From Leucobacter weissii (lineage in GTDB: Bacteria > Actinomycetota > Actinomycetes > Actinomycetales > Microbacteriaceae), in contig NZ_JAGDYM010000004.1 in NCBI RefSeq assembly GCF_017565745.1, positions 62,001 through 126,000 on the forward strand: a DNA stretch of 64,000 bases, written 5' to 3'. Positions 39,713-48,493 of the stretch are shown here, in pieces. How positions within the stretch are numbered: the stretch's first letter is position 1; each line of letters starts with the position of its first letter. A model generated the notes under the pieces. It was given only the letters and a program-made list of their open reading frames with translations, was not told the DNA's origin and made no database searches. A program made the translations under genes and the position numbers.

Positions 39713-41188
39713 ATGACCTTCACCGTCAAGTCCCTGCTCGATCTGCCCGAGGCCCGCACCGTCTCGCTCACCCCCGGCGTGGGGGAGGAGCGCCTGATCA
39801 CCTGGGCGCACGTCTGCGAGCTGCCCGAGCCCTGGCGCTGGCTCGGTGCGGGCGCACTGCTCATGACCACCGGCCTCCCGCTGCCGCCGGACGCCGAGCA
39901 GCAGCGGGAGTACTTCCGGGGCGTGCACGCGGGCGGGATCGCGGCGATCACCATAGACGAGACGATGCCCGAGGTCGAGCTCCACGCCTCCGCACTGGAC
40001 GACGCGGCGAGGATCGGCCTCCCCGTGCTCCAGACCGCCCATGAGGTGCCGTTCGTCCAGCTCTCGATGGCGGTGGCCCGCGCGGCTCAGCAGGATCGGG
40101 TCCGCCGCATCCGGCAGGCGGAGCGGATGTACGCGATCCTCCGCACCCGCGCGACCGACCGGACGGTCGACCTGCTGCTCGCCGAGCTGGGCCGGGTGCT
40201 CGGCGGGGAGCTCAGCCTGCACCGCGGCGCCGAGCGTGGCGTCGACCGGAAACCGGTGGAACGCGTCTCCCGGGGGGTGCTGACCGCCGTCGTCCCCGCG
40301 GAGACGGAGACGGAGCTCCGCTTCTCCGGCGCCCTCGACATCGATCCCTCGCTGCTGCTGCACGCCGCGAGCATCGTCGGAAGCGCCCTGGCGGTGGAGG
40401 AGGCCGCCAGGCACAGCGACTGGCGGCACGGCTCGCTGCTGCTCGGCGAGCTCTGCGACGAGACCCTTCCCGCGGAGAACGCGGGCGACCTCGTCGCCGC
40501 CTACGGGCTCCGCACGCCGTTCGTGCTGGCCGCCGCCCAGGCCGCGGAACCGGAGGCGCTCCTCGCGTCCGTGCACACGGCGTTCGCCGCCGACGGCGTG
40601 CCGGCCCTGGTCACCGTCAAGGACCACCAGCTGCTGCTGCTCGGCAACGCGGGCGAAGCAGTCGATGACGTGTTCGACGCGATCGCCCGGGCCGGTGCGC
40701 GCCTCGGCGTCAGCGAGCACTTCGACGCGCTGCAGGAGCTGCCGACGGCGCTGCGCCAGGCGAGGAGCGCGCTCATCCGCAATCACGAGCCCGGGCTCGT
40801 GATGCGGTTCGAGGAGCACGAGACCTCCTCGCTCTTCCTCCCCAACGACCCCGCGCAGCTCCGCGGCATCGCCAGGCAGGTGCTCGGCCCGCTCCAGACC
40901 TACGATCGGCAGCGCGGCACGAAGCTCACGCACACCCTCCGGGTCTTCCTGGAGGAGAATAGGAGCTGGGTGCGCGCCGCCGAACGCCTGTACGTGCACC
41001 GCCAGACGCTCATCGCCCGCATCTCCCGCATCGAGAAGATCATCGACCGCGACCTCTCCTCGATGGAGGACGCGGCGGAGTGCTGGCTGGCCATCCAGGC
41101 CGCCATCGGCTCCGGCGAGCTGGACCCCGGCGTCGCGGCCCGCCGCGCGGACACCGCGCCGCACCCATCGGAAACGGAGGAGACGTGA
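39713..41188 (+). CDS. PucR-family transcriptional regulator
   Basis: A 491-aa regulator. The N-terminal PucR domain (about 5-125) begins VKSLLDLPEARTVSL and contains a LLMTTGLPLP segment. A middle sensor-like region follows. The C-terminal PucR HTH_30 (about 415-475) has LRVFLEENRSWVRAAERLYVHRQTL. Homologues control purine, amino-acid or amine catabolism as activators. It lies between two amine oxidase genes, its stop overlapping the second one, and probably regulates them. The ATG has only a weak purine-rich site. Confidence 0.92.
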   Translation: MTFTVKSLLDLPEARTVSLTPGVGEERLITWAHVCELPEPWRWLGAGALLMTTGLPLPPDAEQQREYFRGVHAGGIAAITIDETMPEVELHASALDDAARIGLPVLQTAHEVPFVQLSMAVARAAQQDRVRRIRQAERMYAILRTRATDRTVDLLLAELGRVLGGELSLHRGAERGVDRKPVERVSRGVLTAVVPAETETELRFSGALDIDPSLLLHAASIVGSALAVEEAARHSDWRHGSLLLGELCDETLPAENAGDLVAAYGLRTPFVLAAAQAAEPEALLASVHTAFAADGVPALVTVKDHQLLLLGNAGEAVDDVFDAIARAGARLGVSEHFDALQELPTALRQARSALIRNHEPGLVMRFEEHETSSLFLPNDPAQLRGIARQVLGPLQTYDRQRGTKLTHTLRVFLEENRSWVRAAERLYVHRQTLIARISRIEKIIDRDLSSMEDAAECWLAIQAAIGSGELDPGVAARRADTAPHPSETEET

Positions 41189-42513
41189 ACGACACGGATG
41201 CCGACCGCTCCGTCGACGTCGCGGTGATCGGGGCCGGTTTCGCCGGCCTGATCGCCGCACGGGAACTGGGCCGGGGCGGACTCGACGTCCTCGTGCTCGA
41301 AGCCCGGGACCGCGTCGGCGGGCGCACCTGGACCGAGCACCGCCTCGGCCGGCCCCTCGAGCTCGGCGCGAACTGGGTGCACTGGGTGCAGCCCCACGTA
41401 TGGGCCGAGATGACGCGCTACGGCCGGGGCATCGAGCGCAGCCCGGCCGCGGAGGAGGCGCACTGGCGGGGCGCCGGCGGCGCCCCGCGGAGCGGCACCC
41501 TCGCGGACTTCACGGCGCTCATCAACGACGGCCAGCGGCGGCTCGTCGCCGACGTCGCGGAGGCGATGCCGCGCGGCACGGAACCGACGGTCGGCGCGAT
41601 CGGAGAGCTCGACCGGCTCAGCATCCAGGACCGCTTCGACCGGCTCGGGCTCGATCCCGAGGCGCTCGCCGCGAACGAGTCGGTGTGGGTCGGCCACGTG
41701 AACGCGCCGCTCGACCGGGTCGGGCTCTCCAGCGCGTACCGGTGGGTCGCGGCGACGGGCGGCCACTGGCCGCTCATGCACGAGGCCTCGGCCACCTTCC
41801 GCGTCTCGGAGGGGATGAGCGAGTTCACCCGCCTCATCGCGGGAGACGTGCGTGGCGAGATCCGCCTCGGGACGACCGTCGTGTCGGTCGAGCAGCGCGG
41901 CGACGCGGCCATCGTGGAGACCGCGGGCGGCGAGCGGATCCGCGCCCGCCGGGTGGTCAGCACGCTTCCCGTGAACGCGGTCCGCGGCATCCGCTTCTCG
42001 CCGGAGCTGCCGTCCGCCTGGCGGAGGCAGAACGCCGAGGCGGTCGCCTCCGACGGCACCAAGATCTGGATCCGCGCCCGCGGGCACCTGCCGCGGTTCT
42101 TCGCCTACGCCACTCAGCACGACCCCATCTCCGTGCTCAAAGTTGAGTTCCACGGCTCCGACGAGGACGGCGAGCCCTGCACCCTCCTCGTGGGCTTCGG
42201 GCCCGACCACTCCCGGATCGACCCCGACGACCTCGCCGGGGTGCAGTCCGCCGTCGACGCCGTGCGGTCGGGCATCCGGGTGACCGGCGCGACCGCGCAC
42301 GACTGGATGGCGGATCCGCTCTCCCGCACCACCTGGATGACGCACCGCCCCGGGCAGCTCACGCGCGACCTGGCGGAGCTGCAGGAGACGGCGGGCGTGC
42401 TGCACTTCGCCACGAGCGACAACGCGAGCCTGTGGGGCGGCTTCATCGACGGTGCGATCGAGAGCGGGCTGCGGGAGTCGCGTCGGATCCTGGACGCGCT
42501 TCTGCCCCGCTGA
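41185..42513 (+). CDS. Flavin monoamine oxidase family protein
   Basis: A 442-aa FAD amine oxidase, second of its kind here. GAGFAGL near residue 16 and [15 protein letters not shown] are the FAD motifs; ELGANWVHWVQPHVW matches the re-face substrate region of plant/bacterial monoamine oxidases. Near the C-terminus DNASLWGGFIDGAIESG replaces the canonical ExxSxxxxGTxxGA type end. The GTG start overlaps the PucR stop (GTGA) behind ACGGAGGAG. It differs enough from the enzyme at 38359 that a different amine or a later step is likely. Confidence 0.9.
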   Translation: MNDTDADRSVDVAVIGAGFAGLIAARELGRGGLDVLVLEARDRVGGRTWTEHRLGRPLELGANWVHWVQPHVWAEMTRYGRGIERSPAAEEAHWRGAGGAPRSGTLADFTALINDGQRRLVADVAEAMPRGTEPTVGAIGELDRLSIQDRFDRLGLDPEALAANESVWVGHVNAPLDRVGLSSAYRWVAATGGHWPLMHEASATFRVSEGMSEFTRLIAGDVRGEIRLGTTVVSVEQRGDAAIVETAGGERIRARRVVSTLPVNAVRGIRFSPELPSAWRRQNAEAVASDGTKIWIRARGHLPRFFAYATQHDPISVLKVEFHGSDEDGEPCTLLVGFGPDHSRIDPDDLAGVQSAVDAVRSGIRVTGATAHDWMADPLSRTTWMTHRPGQLTRDLAELQETAGVLHFATSDNASLWGGFIDGAIESGLRESRRILDALLPR

Positions 42514-42528
42514 GCGCGGCGCCGGAGC

Positions 42529-42885
42529 TCAGTGCGGGTCGCCGATGCAGAACTGGTTGCCGTCGGGATCCTGGAAGATATCCCAGCCGAAGTCGGCGTC
42601 CCCGCGCTGCCCGAGATGCACCGCGCCGGCCGCGACCCACTCCGCGACCATCCGTTCCCGATCCTCTCCCGCCGAGCGGTCGAGGTCGAGGTGCATCCGA
42701 TTCTTGCCCGGTGTCGGATCGCCCACCCGCTGAAAGCCGAGGTTGACCGCCGAATCGGGAGCGCTGACGATGCTGAACCAGCCGTCGGCGTCGAAGACGA
42801 TCTCCCCGCCCAGCCGCTCCGCCCACCAGGCGGCGATCGGCCGCGGATCGCGGGTATCGAGGGTGACCATTCCGAGGCGGATCAT
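42529..42885 (-). CDS. VOC-family (glyoxalase-like) protein
   Basis: A 118-aa single-domain vicinal oxygen chelate protein: two beta-alpha-beta-beta-beta units, opening MIRLGMVTLDTRDP and closing DIFQDPDGNQFCIG. VOC proteins range from metal-dependent lyases and dioxygenases to drug-binding proteins. The start at 42885 has GGAGCGAAC upstream and gives the normal N-terminus. It converges on the amine oxidase gene with 15 bp between stops and no terminator visible. Confidence 0.88.
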   Translation of the reverse strand: MIRLGMVTLDTRDPRPIAAWWAERLGGEIVFDADGWFSIVSAPDSAVNLGFQRVGDPTPGKNRMHLDLDRSAGEDRERMVAEWVAAGAVHLGQRGDADFGWDIFQDPDGNQFCIGDPH

Positions 42886-43035
42886 GTTCGCTCCGTTCGT
42901 CGGGGCTCTCGCCCCCGCGGCTTCGGTGTGTACAGGGTAGCGGACGACCGTCACGGGCGCGACGCCCGTTGCTCTCGTCGTCGACGCGGCCTGGGGCGCG
43001 TGGCTCGGCGGGCCCGACCGGGCGCGAGAGGGACA

Positions 43036-43099
43036 CTCCGCGACGAGAAGGCTGCTCCGCTCCCGCGACTGAGGGTCCCTCCCGTGGTGGAGGGTCCCT
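43036..43099. repeat. Intergenic repeat cluster
   Basis: The 249-bp gap 42886-43134 has no credible gene. It holds CTCCGCGACGAG at 43036-43047 (also found at 54263) and a direct repeat of GAGGGTCCCT at 43071 and 43090. The gap must also contain the promoter of the 42885 gene and the end of the pdx operon. Confidence 0.5.
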
Positions 43100-43134
43100 T
43101 TCGTGCTGGTGCGCGGACGACGGTGCGCGGGGGG

Positions 43135-43812
43135 TCAGCGGGGGATCCGGCTCAGCAGGGCGCGGTGGATCGCGGGCTCGCCGGAGAGCTCGGGATGGAA
43201 GGCGATGCCGGTCACCCGCCCGAGCGACGCGTGCCCCGCGACGTCCGCGTCACCCTCGATCGAGGTGGCCCCCAGCACCCGGCCGTCGCGGCGCACGATC
43301 GCGCGCGCGCCGGAGCCGACGGACACGATCTCCGGGGCCCGGATGAGCGCTCCCCGAACGGTCCCGCCCGGCTCGGTGCCGTCGATCCCAGATGGTCCGA
43401 CCTCGAACTCCGCCTCGTGGGAGACGAGCTGCGCTCCGAAGGCGTTGCGCCGCACGGAGACGTCGAGCAGGTCGAGGGATCGCTGACCGGGGGCCGGATC
43501 GAGCACCTCGCGCGCGAGCAGGATCAGGCCGGCGCAGGTGCCCAGCGCGGGGACACCGTCCGCGACCGCCCCGCGCAGCGGCTCGGCGAGGTCGAGCAGG
43601 CGCAGCAGCCGATCCTGGGTGCTCGACTCGCCGCCGGGCAGCACGATCGCGTCGACGCGCGGACCGTCGGGACCCGTCAGATCGCGCTCGCGTCGCACCG
43701 GCACCGCCCGCGCGCCGAGCCCCTCGATCAGGCGGAGGTGCTCGGCGACGCCGCCCTGCAGCGCGAGGACGCCGACGGCGGCGGGCGCCGTGCGGGGGCG
43801 GGCGCTCACCAT
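43135..43812 (-). CDS. pdxT: Pyridoxal 5'-phosphate synthase glutaminase subunit PdxT
   Basis: A 225-aa class-I glutamine amidotransferase that supplies ammonia to PdxS. The nucleophile Cys93 sits in [10 protein letters not shown] and the His206/Glu208 pair in [17 protein letters not shown] and LPGGES are standard PdxT motifs. Either ATG 43812 or GTG 43809 could start it; GTG would overlap the pdxS stop exactly (GTGA). It is the second gene of the pdxST operon. Confidence 0.96.
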   Translation of the reverse strand: MVSARPRTAPAAVGVLALQGGVAEHLRLIEGLGARAVPVRRERDLTGPDGPRVDAIVLPGGESSTQDRLLRLLDLAEPLRGAVADGVPALGTCAGLILLAREVLDPAPGQRSLDLLDVSVRRNAFGAQLVSHEAEFEVGPSGIDGTEPGGTVRGALIRAPEIVSVGSGARAIVRRDGRVLGATSIEGDADVAGHASLGRVTGIAFHPELSGEPAIHRALLSRIPR

Positions 43813-44750
43813 CCCCGTTCCGCGAGGCGGTGGGGAGCCGCCAGATCCGCCACGTTGATGCCGACCATCGCCTCGCCGAGCCCGCGGGACGCGCGAGCGA
43901 TCGCGGCGGGGTCGTCGTACTGCGCGGTCGCGGCCACGATGGCCGCGGCGCGCTTGGCCGGCTCGCCCGACTTGAAGATGCCCGACCCCACGAATACGCC
44001 GTCGGCGCCGAGCTGCATCATCATCGCCGCGTCGGCGGGGGTCGCCACGCCGCCCGCGGTGAAGAGCACCACCGGCAGCGCGCCGGTGCGCGCGACCTCG
44101 GCGACGAGGTCGTAGGGGGCCTGCAGCTCCTTCGCGGCGACGTAGAGCTCGTCGTCGCCCAGCGAGCCGAGGCGGGCGATCTCGCCGCGGATGGTGCGGA
44201 TGTGCTTGGTGGCCTCGGAGACGTCGCCCGTGCCCGCCTCGCCCTTGGAGCGGATCATCGCCGCGCCCTCGGCGATCCGCCGCAGCGCCTCGCCCAGGTT
44301 GGTGGCGCCGCAGACGAAGGGCACGGTGAAGCCCCGCTTGTCGATGTGGTTGACGTAGTCGGCGGGGGAGAGCACCTCGGACTCGTCGATGTAGTCGACC
44401 TCGAGCGCTTCGAGCACCTGGGCCTCGACGAAGTGGCCGATCCGCGCCTTCGCCATGACCGGGATCGAGACGGCCGCCTTGATGCCGTCGATCAGGTCGG
44501 GGTCGCTCATGCGGGCGACGCCGCCCTGGGCGCGGATGTCGGCGGGCACGCGCTCGAGCGCCATCACGGCGACGGCGCCGGCGTCCTCGGCGATCCTGGC
44601 CTGCTCGGGGGTGACGACGTCCATGATGACGCCGCCCTTGAGCATGTCGGCGAGGCCGCGCTTGACGAGCGGGGAACCGGTCGAGGTGGGCGCGTCGGCG
44701 TCTCGGGCGGGGGAGGCGGCAGGGGTGCGAGCAGCGTGATCGTGAGTCAT
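43806..44750 (-). CDS. pdxS: Pyridoxal 5'-phosphate synthase subunit PdxS
   Basis: A 314-aa TIM-barrel enzyme making PLP from ribose 5-phosphate, glyceraldehyde 3-phosphate and ammonia. [46 protein letters not shown] (catalytic Lys) and [11 protein letters not shown] are diagnostic. About 30 extra Ala/Thr-rich residues precede the conserved region. An upstream in-frame GTG (44759) is an alternative start. It is divergent from pdxR; a large inverted repeat lies between. Confidence 0.97.
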   Translation of the reverse strand: MTHDHAARTPAASPARDADAPTSTGSPLVKRGLADMLKGGVIMDVVTPEQARIAEDAGAVAVMALERVPADIRAQGGVARMSDPDLIDGIKAAVSIPVMAKARIGHFVEAQVLEALEVDYIDESEVLSPADYVNHIDKRGFTVPFVCGATNLGEALRRIAEGAAMIRSKGEAGTGDVSEATKHIRTIRGEIARLGSLGDDELYVAAKELQAPYDLVAEVARTGALPVVLFTAGGVATPADAAMMMQLGADGVFVGSGIFKSGEPAKRAAAIVAATAQYDDPAAIARASRGLGEAMVGINVADLAAPHRLAERGW

Positions 44751-44773
44751 GCCATTCACTCTGGACCGCGCAG

Positions 44774-44818
44774 TTGGTCTCTTTCAAGTGCCAAGAATCA
44801 TCATATGAAATAGACCAA
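44774..44818. promoter_or_regulatory. Inverted repeat, probable PdxR operator
   Basis: TTGGTCTCTTTCA (44774-44786) and TGAAATAGACCAA (44806-44818) are inverted copies matching at 12 of 13 positions, 19 nt apart. A TATGAT -10 for pdxS on the minus strand (44805-44800) lies inside, so binding could control both divergent genes. Confidence 0.65.
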
Positions 44819-44845
44819 GAGGGGAAGCGGTGGCACACTGGTCGG

Positions 44846-46408
44846 ATGCCGAACACCGCCGACCCGCGCCGATCCGAGGAACGCGCCCATCAGCACAGCC
44901 GCACGGCGGCCGAGTTGCCGGTCGTGCTGGATCGCCGGGGCGAGGAATCCCTGCCGGTGCAGCTGGCCGCCGCGCTCCGCGCCGCGATCGACGGCGGCGC
45001 GCTCCTGCCCGGCGAGCCGGTCGCGGCGAGCCGGGAGCAGGCGCGGCGCCTCGGCGTCGCCCGCGGCGTGGTGGTCGCGGCCTACGAGCAGCTGATCGCC
45101 GAGGGGTATCTCACCGCGGCCCACGGGCGCGGCACGAGGGTGCACCCCGAGCTGCGCACGGCCTCCGCGGGACCCGTCGGGGGAGCGCGGCCCGCGAGCG
45201 GTCGGGGGGCGGAGCCGATCGCCGCACCCGATCCGGGGCCGGCATCGGGTGCGGCCGGAGCGGCCGGATCCGCGCGCGGGCCCGCGGGGCCCCTCACCCC
45301 GGGGCTGCCCGACATCAGCGCGGTCGACACCCCCGCGTGGCGCGCGGCGTGGCGCTCGGCGGCGGCGCGAGCGCATCTGCGGGCGCCGGATCTCGGGGAT
45401 CCCGCTCTGCGCTCCGAGATCGCCGAGCACATGCGCCGGATGCGCGGCACGGCCCGGCCCGCGGAGGACATCATCGTGACCGCCGGCACGCGCGAGGGGC
45501 TCGGCCTGCTGATGACGGCGCTGGGCACGACGGGCGGGCGCCGGCTCGTGATCGGCGTGGAGGATCCCGGCTATCCGTCGCTCCGGCGGGTGGCCGCGCG
45601 GCACGGCGCCGAGATCGTCGCGCTGCCCGTCGATGTCGACGGCCTCGACACGGGTGCGCTTCCCGAGGGTCTGCTCGATGCGGTCATCGTCACCCCGAGC
45701 CACCAGTATCCGCTCGGCGGTTCGCTGCCGCTCGCGCGTCGCCGTCAACTGCTGGAGTGGGCGGTTCGCGGCGGGGCGGTCATCGTGGAGGACGACTACG
45801 ACTCCGAGCTGCGCCACGCGGGGAGCCCGCTCCCGGCGCTCGCGGCGCTGGACGACCCGGTCGAGGGATCCGTGGTGCTCCTGGGGACGTTCTCGAAGAC
45901 CGTCTCCCAATCGCTCTCGGCGGGCTTCCTGCTCGCGCCCCGGCGGCTGCGCGCCCTGGTCGAACCGGTGCGCCGCGACCTGGGCGGTCCGGTGCCCGCG
46001 GTCGTGCAGACCGCGCTCGCGGCCTATCTCGGCAGCGGGGAGCTCCGGCGGCACACGGCCCGGATGCGCCGGAGGTACGCGGCCAGGCGCGAGGCCGTGG
46101 TGGAGAAGCTCCTCGGCGTGCCGGGTGCGCGGGTCCGGACCATGAGCGGGGGGCTGCACGCGGTCGTCCAGTTCGGCTCCTCGCCTGAGACCGAGCGGCA
46201 GGTGCTCGCCGCCTCCGATGCGGTGGGGCTCGGCGCGGTGCCCCTCAGCGCGTACTGGCAGCAGCGCACGCCCGGCGCCATGCGGTACGGGCTGGTCATC
46301 GGCACCGGCGGCGCCGACGACGCCCGCTTCGCGCGCGCGCTGACTGCGCTGCGCGCGGTGCTGCTGGCCGCCGATCTCGGCGGCAAGGAGGCGCATCCGG
46401 GGGTCTGA
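44846..46408 (+). CDS. pdxR: MocR-family regulator PdxR
   Basis: A 520-aa fusion of a GntR winged helix (about 35-100, VAASREQARRLGVARGVVVAAYEQL) to an aminotransferase-like domain (about 160-505). The domains are joined by an Ala/Gly/Pro linker. The PLP lysine is Lys351 (GTFSKTVS); DDYDSEL holds the PLP-ring Asp. PdxR uses PLP as effector, typically activating pdxST when vitamin B6 is low. It is divergent from pdxS. The start at 44846 lacks a Shine-Dalgarno and is preceded by CACACT plus 6 nt, a weak leaderless signature. Confidence 0.93.
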   Translation: MPNTADPRRSEERAHQHSRTAAELPVVLDRRGEESLPVQLAAALRAAIDGGALLPGEPVAASREQARRLGVARGVVVAAYEQLIAEGYLTAAHGRGTRVHPELRTASAGPVGGARPASGRGAEPIAAPDPGPASGAAGAAGSARGPAGPLTPGLPDISAVDTPAWRAAWRSAAARAHLRAPDLGDPALRSEIAEHMRRMRGTARPAEDIIVTAGTREGLGLLMTALGTTGGRRLVIGVEDPGYPSLRRVAARHGAEIVALPVDVDGLDTGALPEGLLDAVIVTPSHQYPLGGSLPLARRRQLLEWAVRGGAVIVEDDYDSELRHAGSPLPALAALDDPVEGSVVLLGTFSKTVSQSLSAGFLLAPRRLRALVEPVRRDLGGPVPAVVQTALAAYLGSGELRRHTARMRRRYAARREAVVEKLLGVPGARVRTMSGGLHAVVQFGSSPETERQVLAASDAVGLGAVPLSAYWQQRTPGAMRYGLVIGTGGADDARFARALTALRAVLLAADLGGKEAHPGV

Positions 46409-46526
46409 GGCGCCGGCACACCCCCGGGCGCGCTTCTGGCAGGACCGCCTTCGCTCGTTCGCCGGCCCGGGTGGGAGATACTGGTAGCTGGCTGGGATCG
46501 TGAGAGGGAGCCGGGAGAGGAGCGCC

Positions 46527-47204
46527 GTGTTCGAACGTCTGAGACGCATGTTCGGTGGATCGCGCCCGCGCGCGCACCGCAGACTGCCGCGCCGCGAACT
46601 CGCCCCGGTGGAGGAGATCGTCGAGCAGGGGCTCCTCGTCGCCGACGTCGCGGCGCGTATGGCCGTCAAGAACGACATCATCATGAACGCGCTCAAGCGC
46701 AAGGTCGACTACGACGAGCAGCAGATCGTCGAGATGGTGCGCAGCGCGATCACGGAGCTCGCGGAGGAGCGCGAGCGTGATGCGAAGCACATCGACCGGA
46801 TGCGGGGCGAGATCCGGAGCACCGGACGGAGCGCCTGGACCGAATCGGAATACGGCAACGACGACAACCGGACGCTCCGTCACCGCCAGGAGGTCTACGA
46901 GGGCGTCGCCGCCGAGTTGCGTCTCAGAGCCGACGACCCGGACTATCTGACCCGCACGGCGGAGCGCGCCCGGGCGGCGGCCTGGGGAGAGATCGGCGAC
47001 TCGCTGAAGGAGCGCGCCAGCCACCCCTACTATGCCGGCGGGCACTCGGCCGAGTACCGGCGCGCCCGCGACTCGCGCATCCAGCTGCTCATCGAGCGCG
47101 ACCTCACCGAGCTGATGCGTGAGCGGCAGGAGGCCCAGCAGCGTCCGGCCGAGGGCAAGTCCCGCCGCAGGCTGCTCGGCGGACGGAAGGGCGAGGACGG
47201 ATAG
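46527..47204 (+). CDS. Charged helical protein of unknown function
   Basis: A 225-aa soluble protein rich in Arg and Glu with no membrane segment. A segment near 35-55 (VEQGLLVADVAARMAVKNDIIMNAL) may be helical and amphipathic, followed by long heptad-like stretches (about 65-95 and 120-160). I recognise no named domain. GTG at 46527 is chosen because GAGAGGAGC precedes it; a GTG 27 nt further upstream is possible. It is convergent with the GNAT gene. Coiled-coil or cytoskeletal roles are possible but unsupported. Confidence 0.65.
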   Translation: MFERLRRMFGGSRPRAHRRLPRRELAPVEEIVEQGLLVADVAARMAVKNDIIMNALKRKVDYDEQQIVEMVRSAITELAEERERDAKHIDRMRGEIRSTGRSAWTESEYGNDDNRTLRHRQEVYEGVAAELRLRADDPDYLTRTAERARAAAWGEIGDSLKERASHPYYAGGHSAEYRRARDSRIQLLIERDLTELMRERQEAQQRPAEGKSRRRLLGGRKGEDG

Positions 47205-47214
47205 GATCGTCCCG

Positions 47215-47532
47215 CTAGGCCGAGTTCAGCCGACGCAGCTCCGCCGCCATGAACCAGCACGAGGCGAGGATCCGCCTCCCCTCGACGATCTCGTCGGTGA
47301 GCGCGCGCTGTGCGAGCAGGCGGGAGATGCCGCTGCCGCGCAGCGCGGGATCGACCTCCGTGCCGTCGAAGTCGATCGCCGCGCCCTCGGCGCCCGCCTC
47401 CCCGTGCAGCGCGTAGTGGGCCGTGCCCAGCAGCGCGCCCTCCCGCAGGATGACGAAGCGGTGGCGCTCGGGCTCGTGGGAGATGACGAGTCCGTCGTCG
47501 CGCGCCGCCTTCTCGTCGGCGTACCCGGTCAT
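47215..47532 (-). CDS. Small GNAT-family N-acetyltransferase (YjdJ-like)
   Basis: A 105-aa minimal GNAT. It has two strands (HRFVILREGALLGTAHYAL), then the FDGTEVDPALRGSGISRLLAQRAL core, where RGSGIS takes the place of the acetyl-CoA pyrophosphate loop (R/QxxGxG/A), and a last strand ILASCWFM. Such short GNATs acetylate small amines or protein N-termini. The ATG overlaps the stop of the lipoprotein gene upstream (ATGA), and a GAGGGGAA site lies before it, so the two are co-expressed. Confidence 0.85.
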   Translation of the reverse strand: MTGYADEKAARDDGLVISHEPERHRFVILREGALLGTAHYALHGEAGAEGAAIDFDGTEVDPALRGSGISRLLAQRALTDEIVEGRRILASCWFMAAELRRLNSA

Positions 47533-48413
47533 TCTGGGTTCCCCTCGACCTCGACCCCGCGGTTCCTCGGGCGCTTGGCGAACCGAACGAGGAGCACCAC
47601 GGCGAGAGCGATGACGCCGCCGAGTGCGAGCCATGGCAGGAGCACGCCGAGCACCACCAGGAGTCCTGCGCCGGCGGTCGCGATCGAGTTCCAGCCGGCG
47701 ACGAGACCCTCCCAGAAGTTGGCGGGGCCGCCCGGCAGCACTGCCGCCTCGCTGCCGAGGGAGACCCGGATGCTCGCCTCCTGCACGCGCCCCTCGAGCG
47801 ACTTCAACTGCGCGACGAGCCCGTCCAGCTCCTGCTGGCGCTCCGAGAGCGCGGCCTCGGCCTCGATCAGATCGGCGGTGTTGTCCGCGTCGGCGATGAG
47901 CGCCGTCAACCGCTCGACCGAGGCCTCGAGCGCGGCGACCCGGGCCTGGAGGTCGACGTGCTCCGCGGTGACGTCGTTCGCCGAACGATTCTGCGACACC
48001 ACCGTGCCGATCGCTGCGAGCGCGGCGAAGGCCTCGTCGAGACGTTCCGAGGGCACCCGCAGCTGCAGCTCGGCCCGGGACGCCCCGTCTTCGTCGGCGC
48101 GCTCGATCGTCTCCGACTCGACGTAGCCGCCGAAGCCCTCCGCGAGCCGCCTCACCTCCTGGGCCGCGTCCGCGGGGTGCTCCACCTGGATCGCGGCGTC
48201 CCCGCTGTAGACCACCGACCGGCCGGACACCGCCGAGGGGTCGTCGTTCGCCGCGACGGCGTCCCCGGTGGCATAGCCCTGCTCCTCGACGACGCCCAGC
48301 TCGGGCGCGACGGAAGTGCCGGCATCCGTCGCGCCCCCGTCCGAGGAGCAGGCGGCAAGGGAGGCGACGAGCAGAGCGGAGGCGACGGCGAGCGCGGTGC
48401 GGCGGAGCTTCAT
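47529..48413 (-). CDS. DUF4349 lipoprotein
   Basis: A 294-aa protein with signal peptide and lipobox LAAC (Cys near 22). A DUF4349-type extracellular region follows: SVVYSGDAAIQVEHPADA, FGGYVES, LQLRVPSERLDEAFAALAAIG, a long coiled coil (about 145-200), and a C-terminal transmembrane helix with a basic tail (about 240-283). It is thus tethered at both ends. Function of the family is unknown; envelope sensing is often proposed. The ATG is 7 nt after TAGCGT with no Shine-Dalgarno. Confidence 0.9.
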   Translation of the reverse strand: MKLRRTALAVASALLVASLAACSSDGGATDAGTSVAPELGVVEEQGYATGDAVAANDDPSAVSGRSVVYSGDAAIQVEHPADAAQEVRRLAEGFGGYVESETIERADEDGASRAELQLRVPSERLDEAFAALAAIGTVVSQNRSANDVTAEHVDLQARVAALEASVERLTALIADADNTADLIEAEAALSERQQELDGLVAQLKSLEGRVQEASIRVSLGSEAAVLPGGPANFWEGLVAGWNSIATAGAGLLVVLGVLLPWLALGGVIALAVVLLVRFAKRPRNRGVEVEGNPE

Positions 48414-48420
48414 ACGACAC

Positions 48421-48426
48421 ACGCTA
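48421..48426 (-). promoter_or_regulatory. -10 hexamer of a leaderless promoter (DUF4349 gene)
   Basis: TAGCGT on the minus strand, 7 nt before the ATG at 48413. Confidence 0.45.
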
Positions 48427-48493
48427 GAGCCGCGGTCCTCGGTGTTGCTGGAGAAGACCGGGTCGCGGCGAGATCGTTATGGAGCGGTGATCG

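Noticed and set aside
44760..44845. Riboswitch upstream of pdxS
   Set aside because: The inverted repeat spans the divergent promoters and better fits a DNA operator for the adjacent PdxR; no known riboswitch core was seen.
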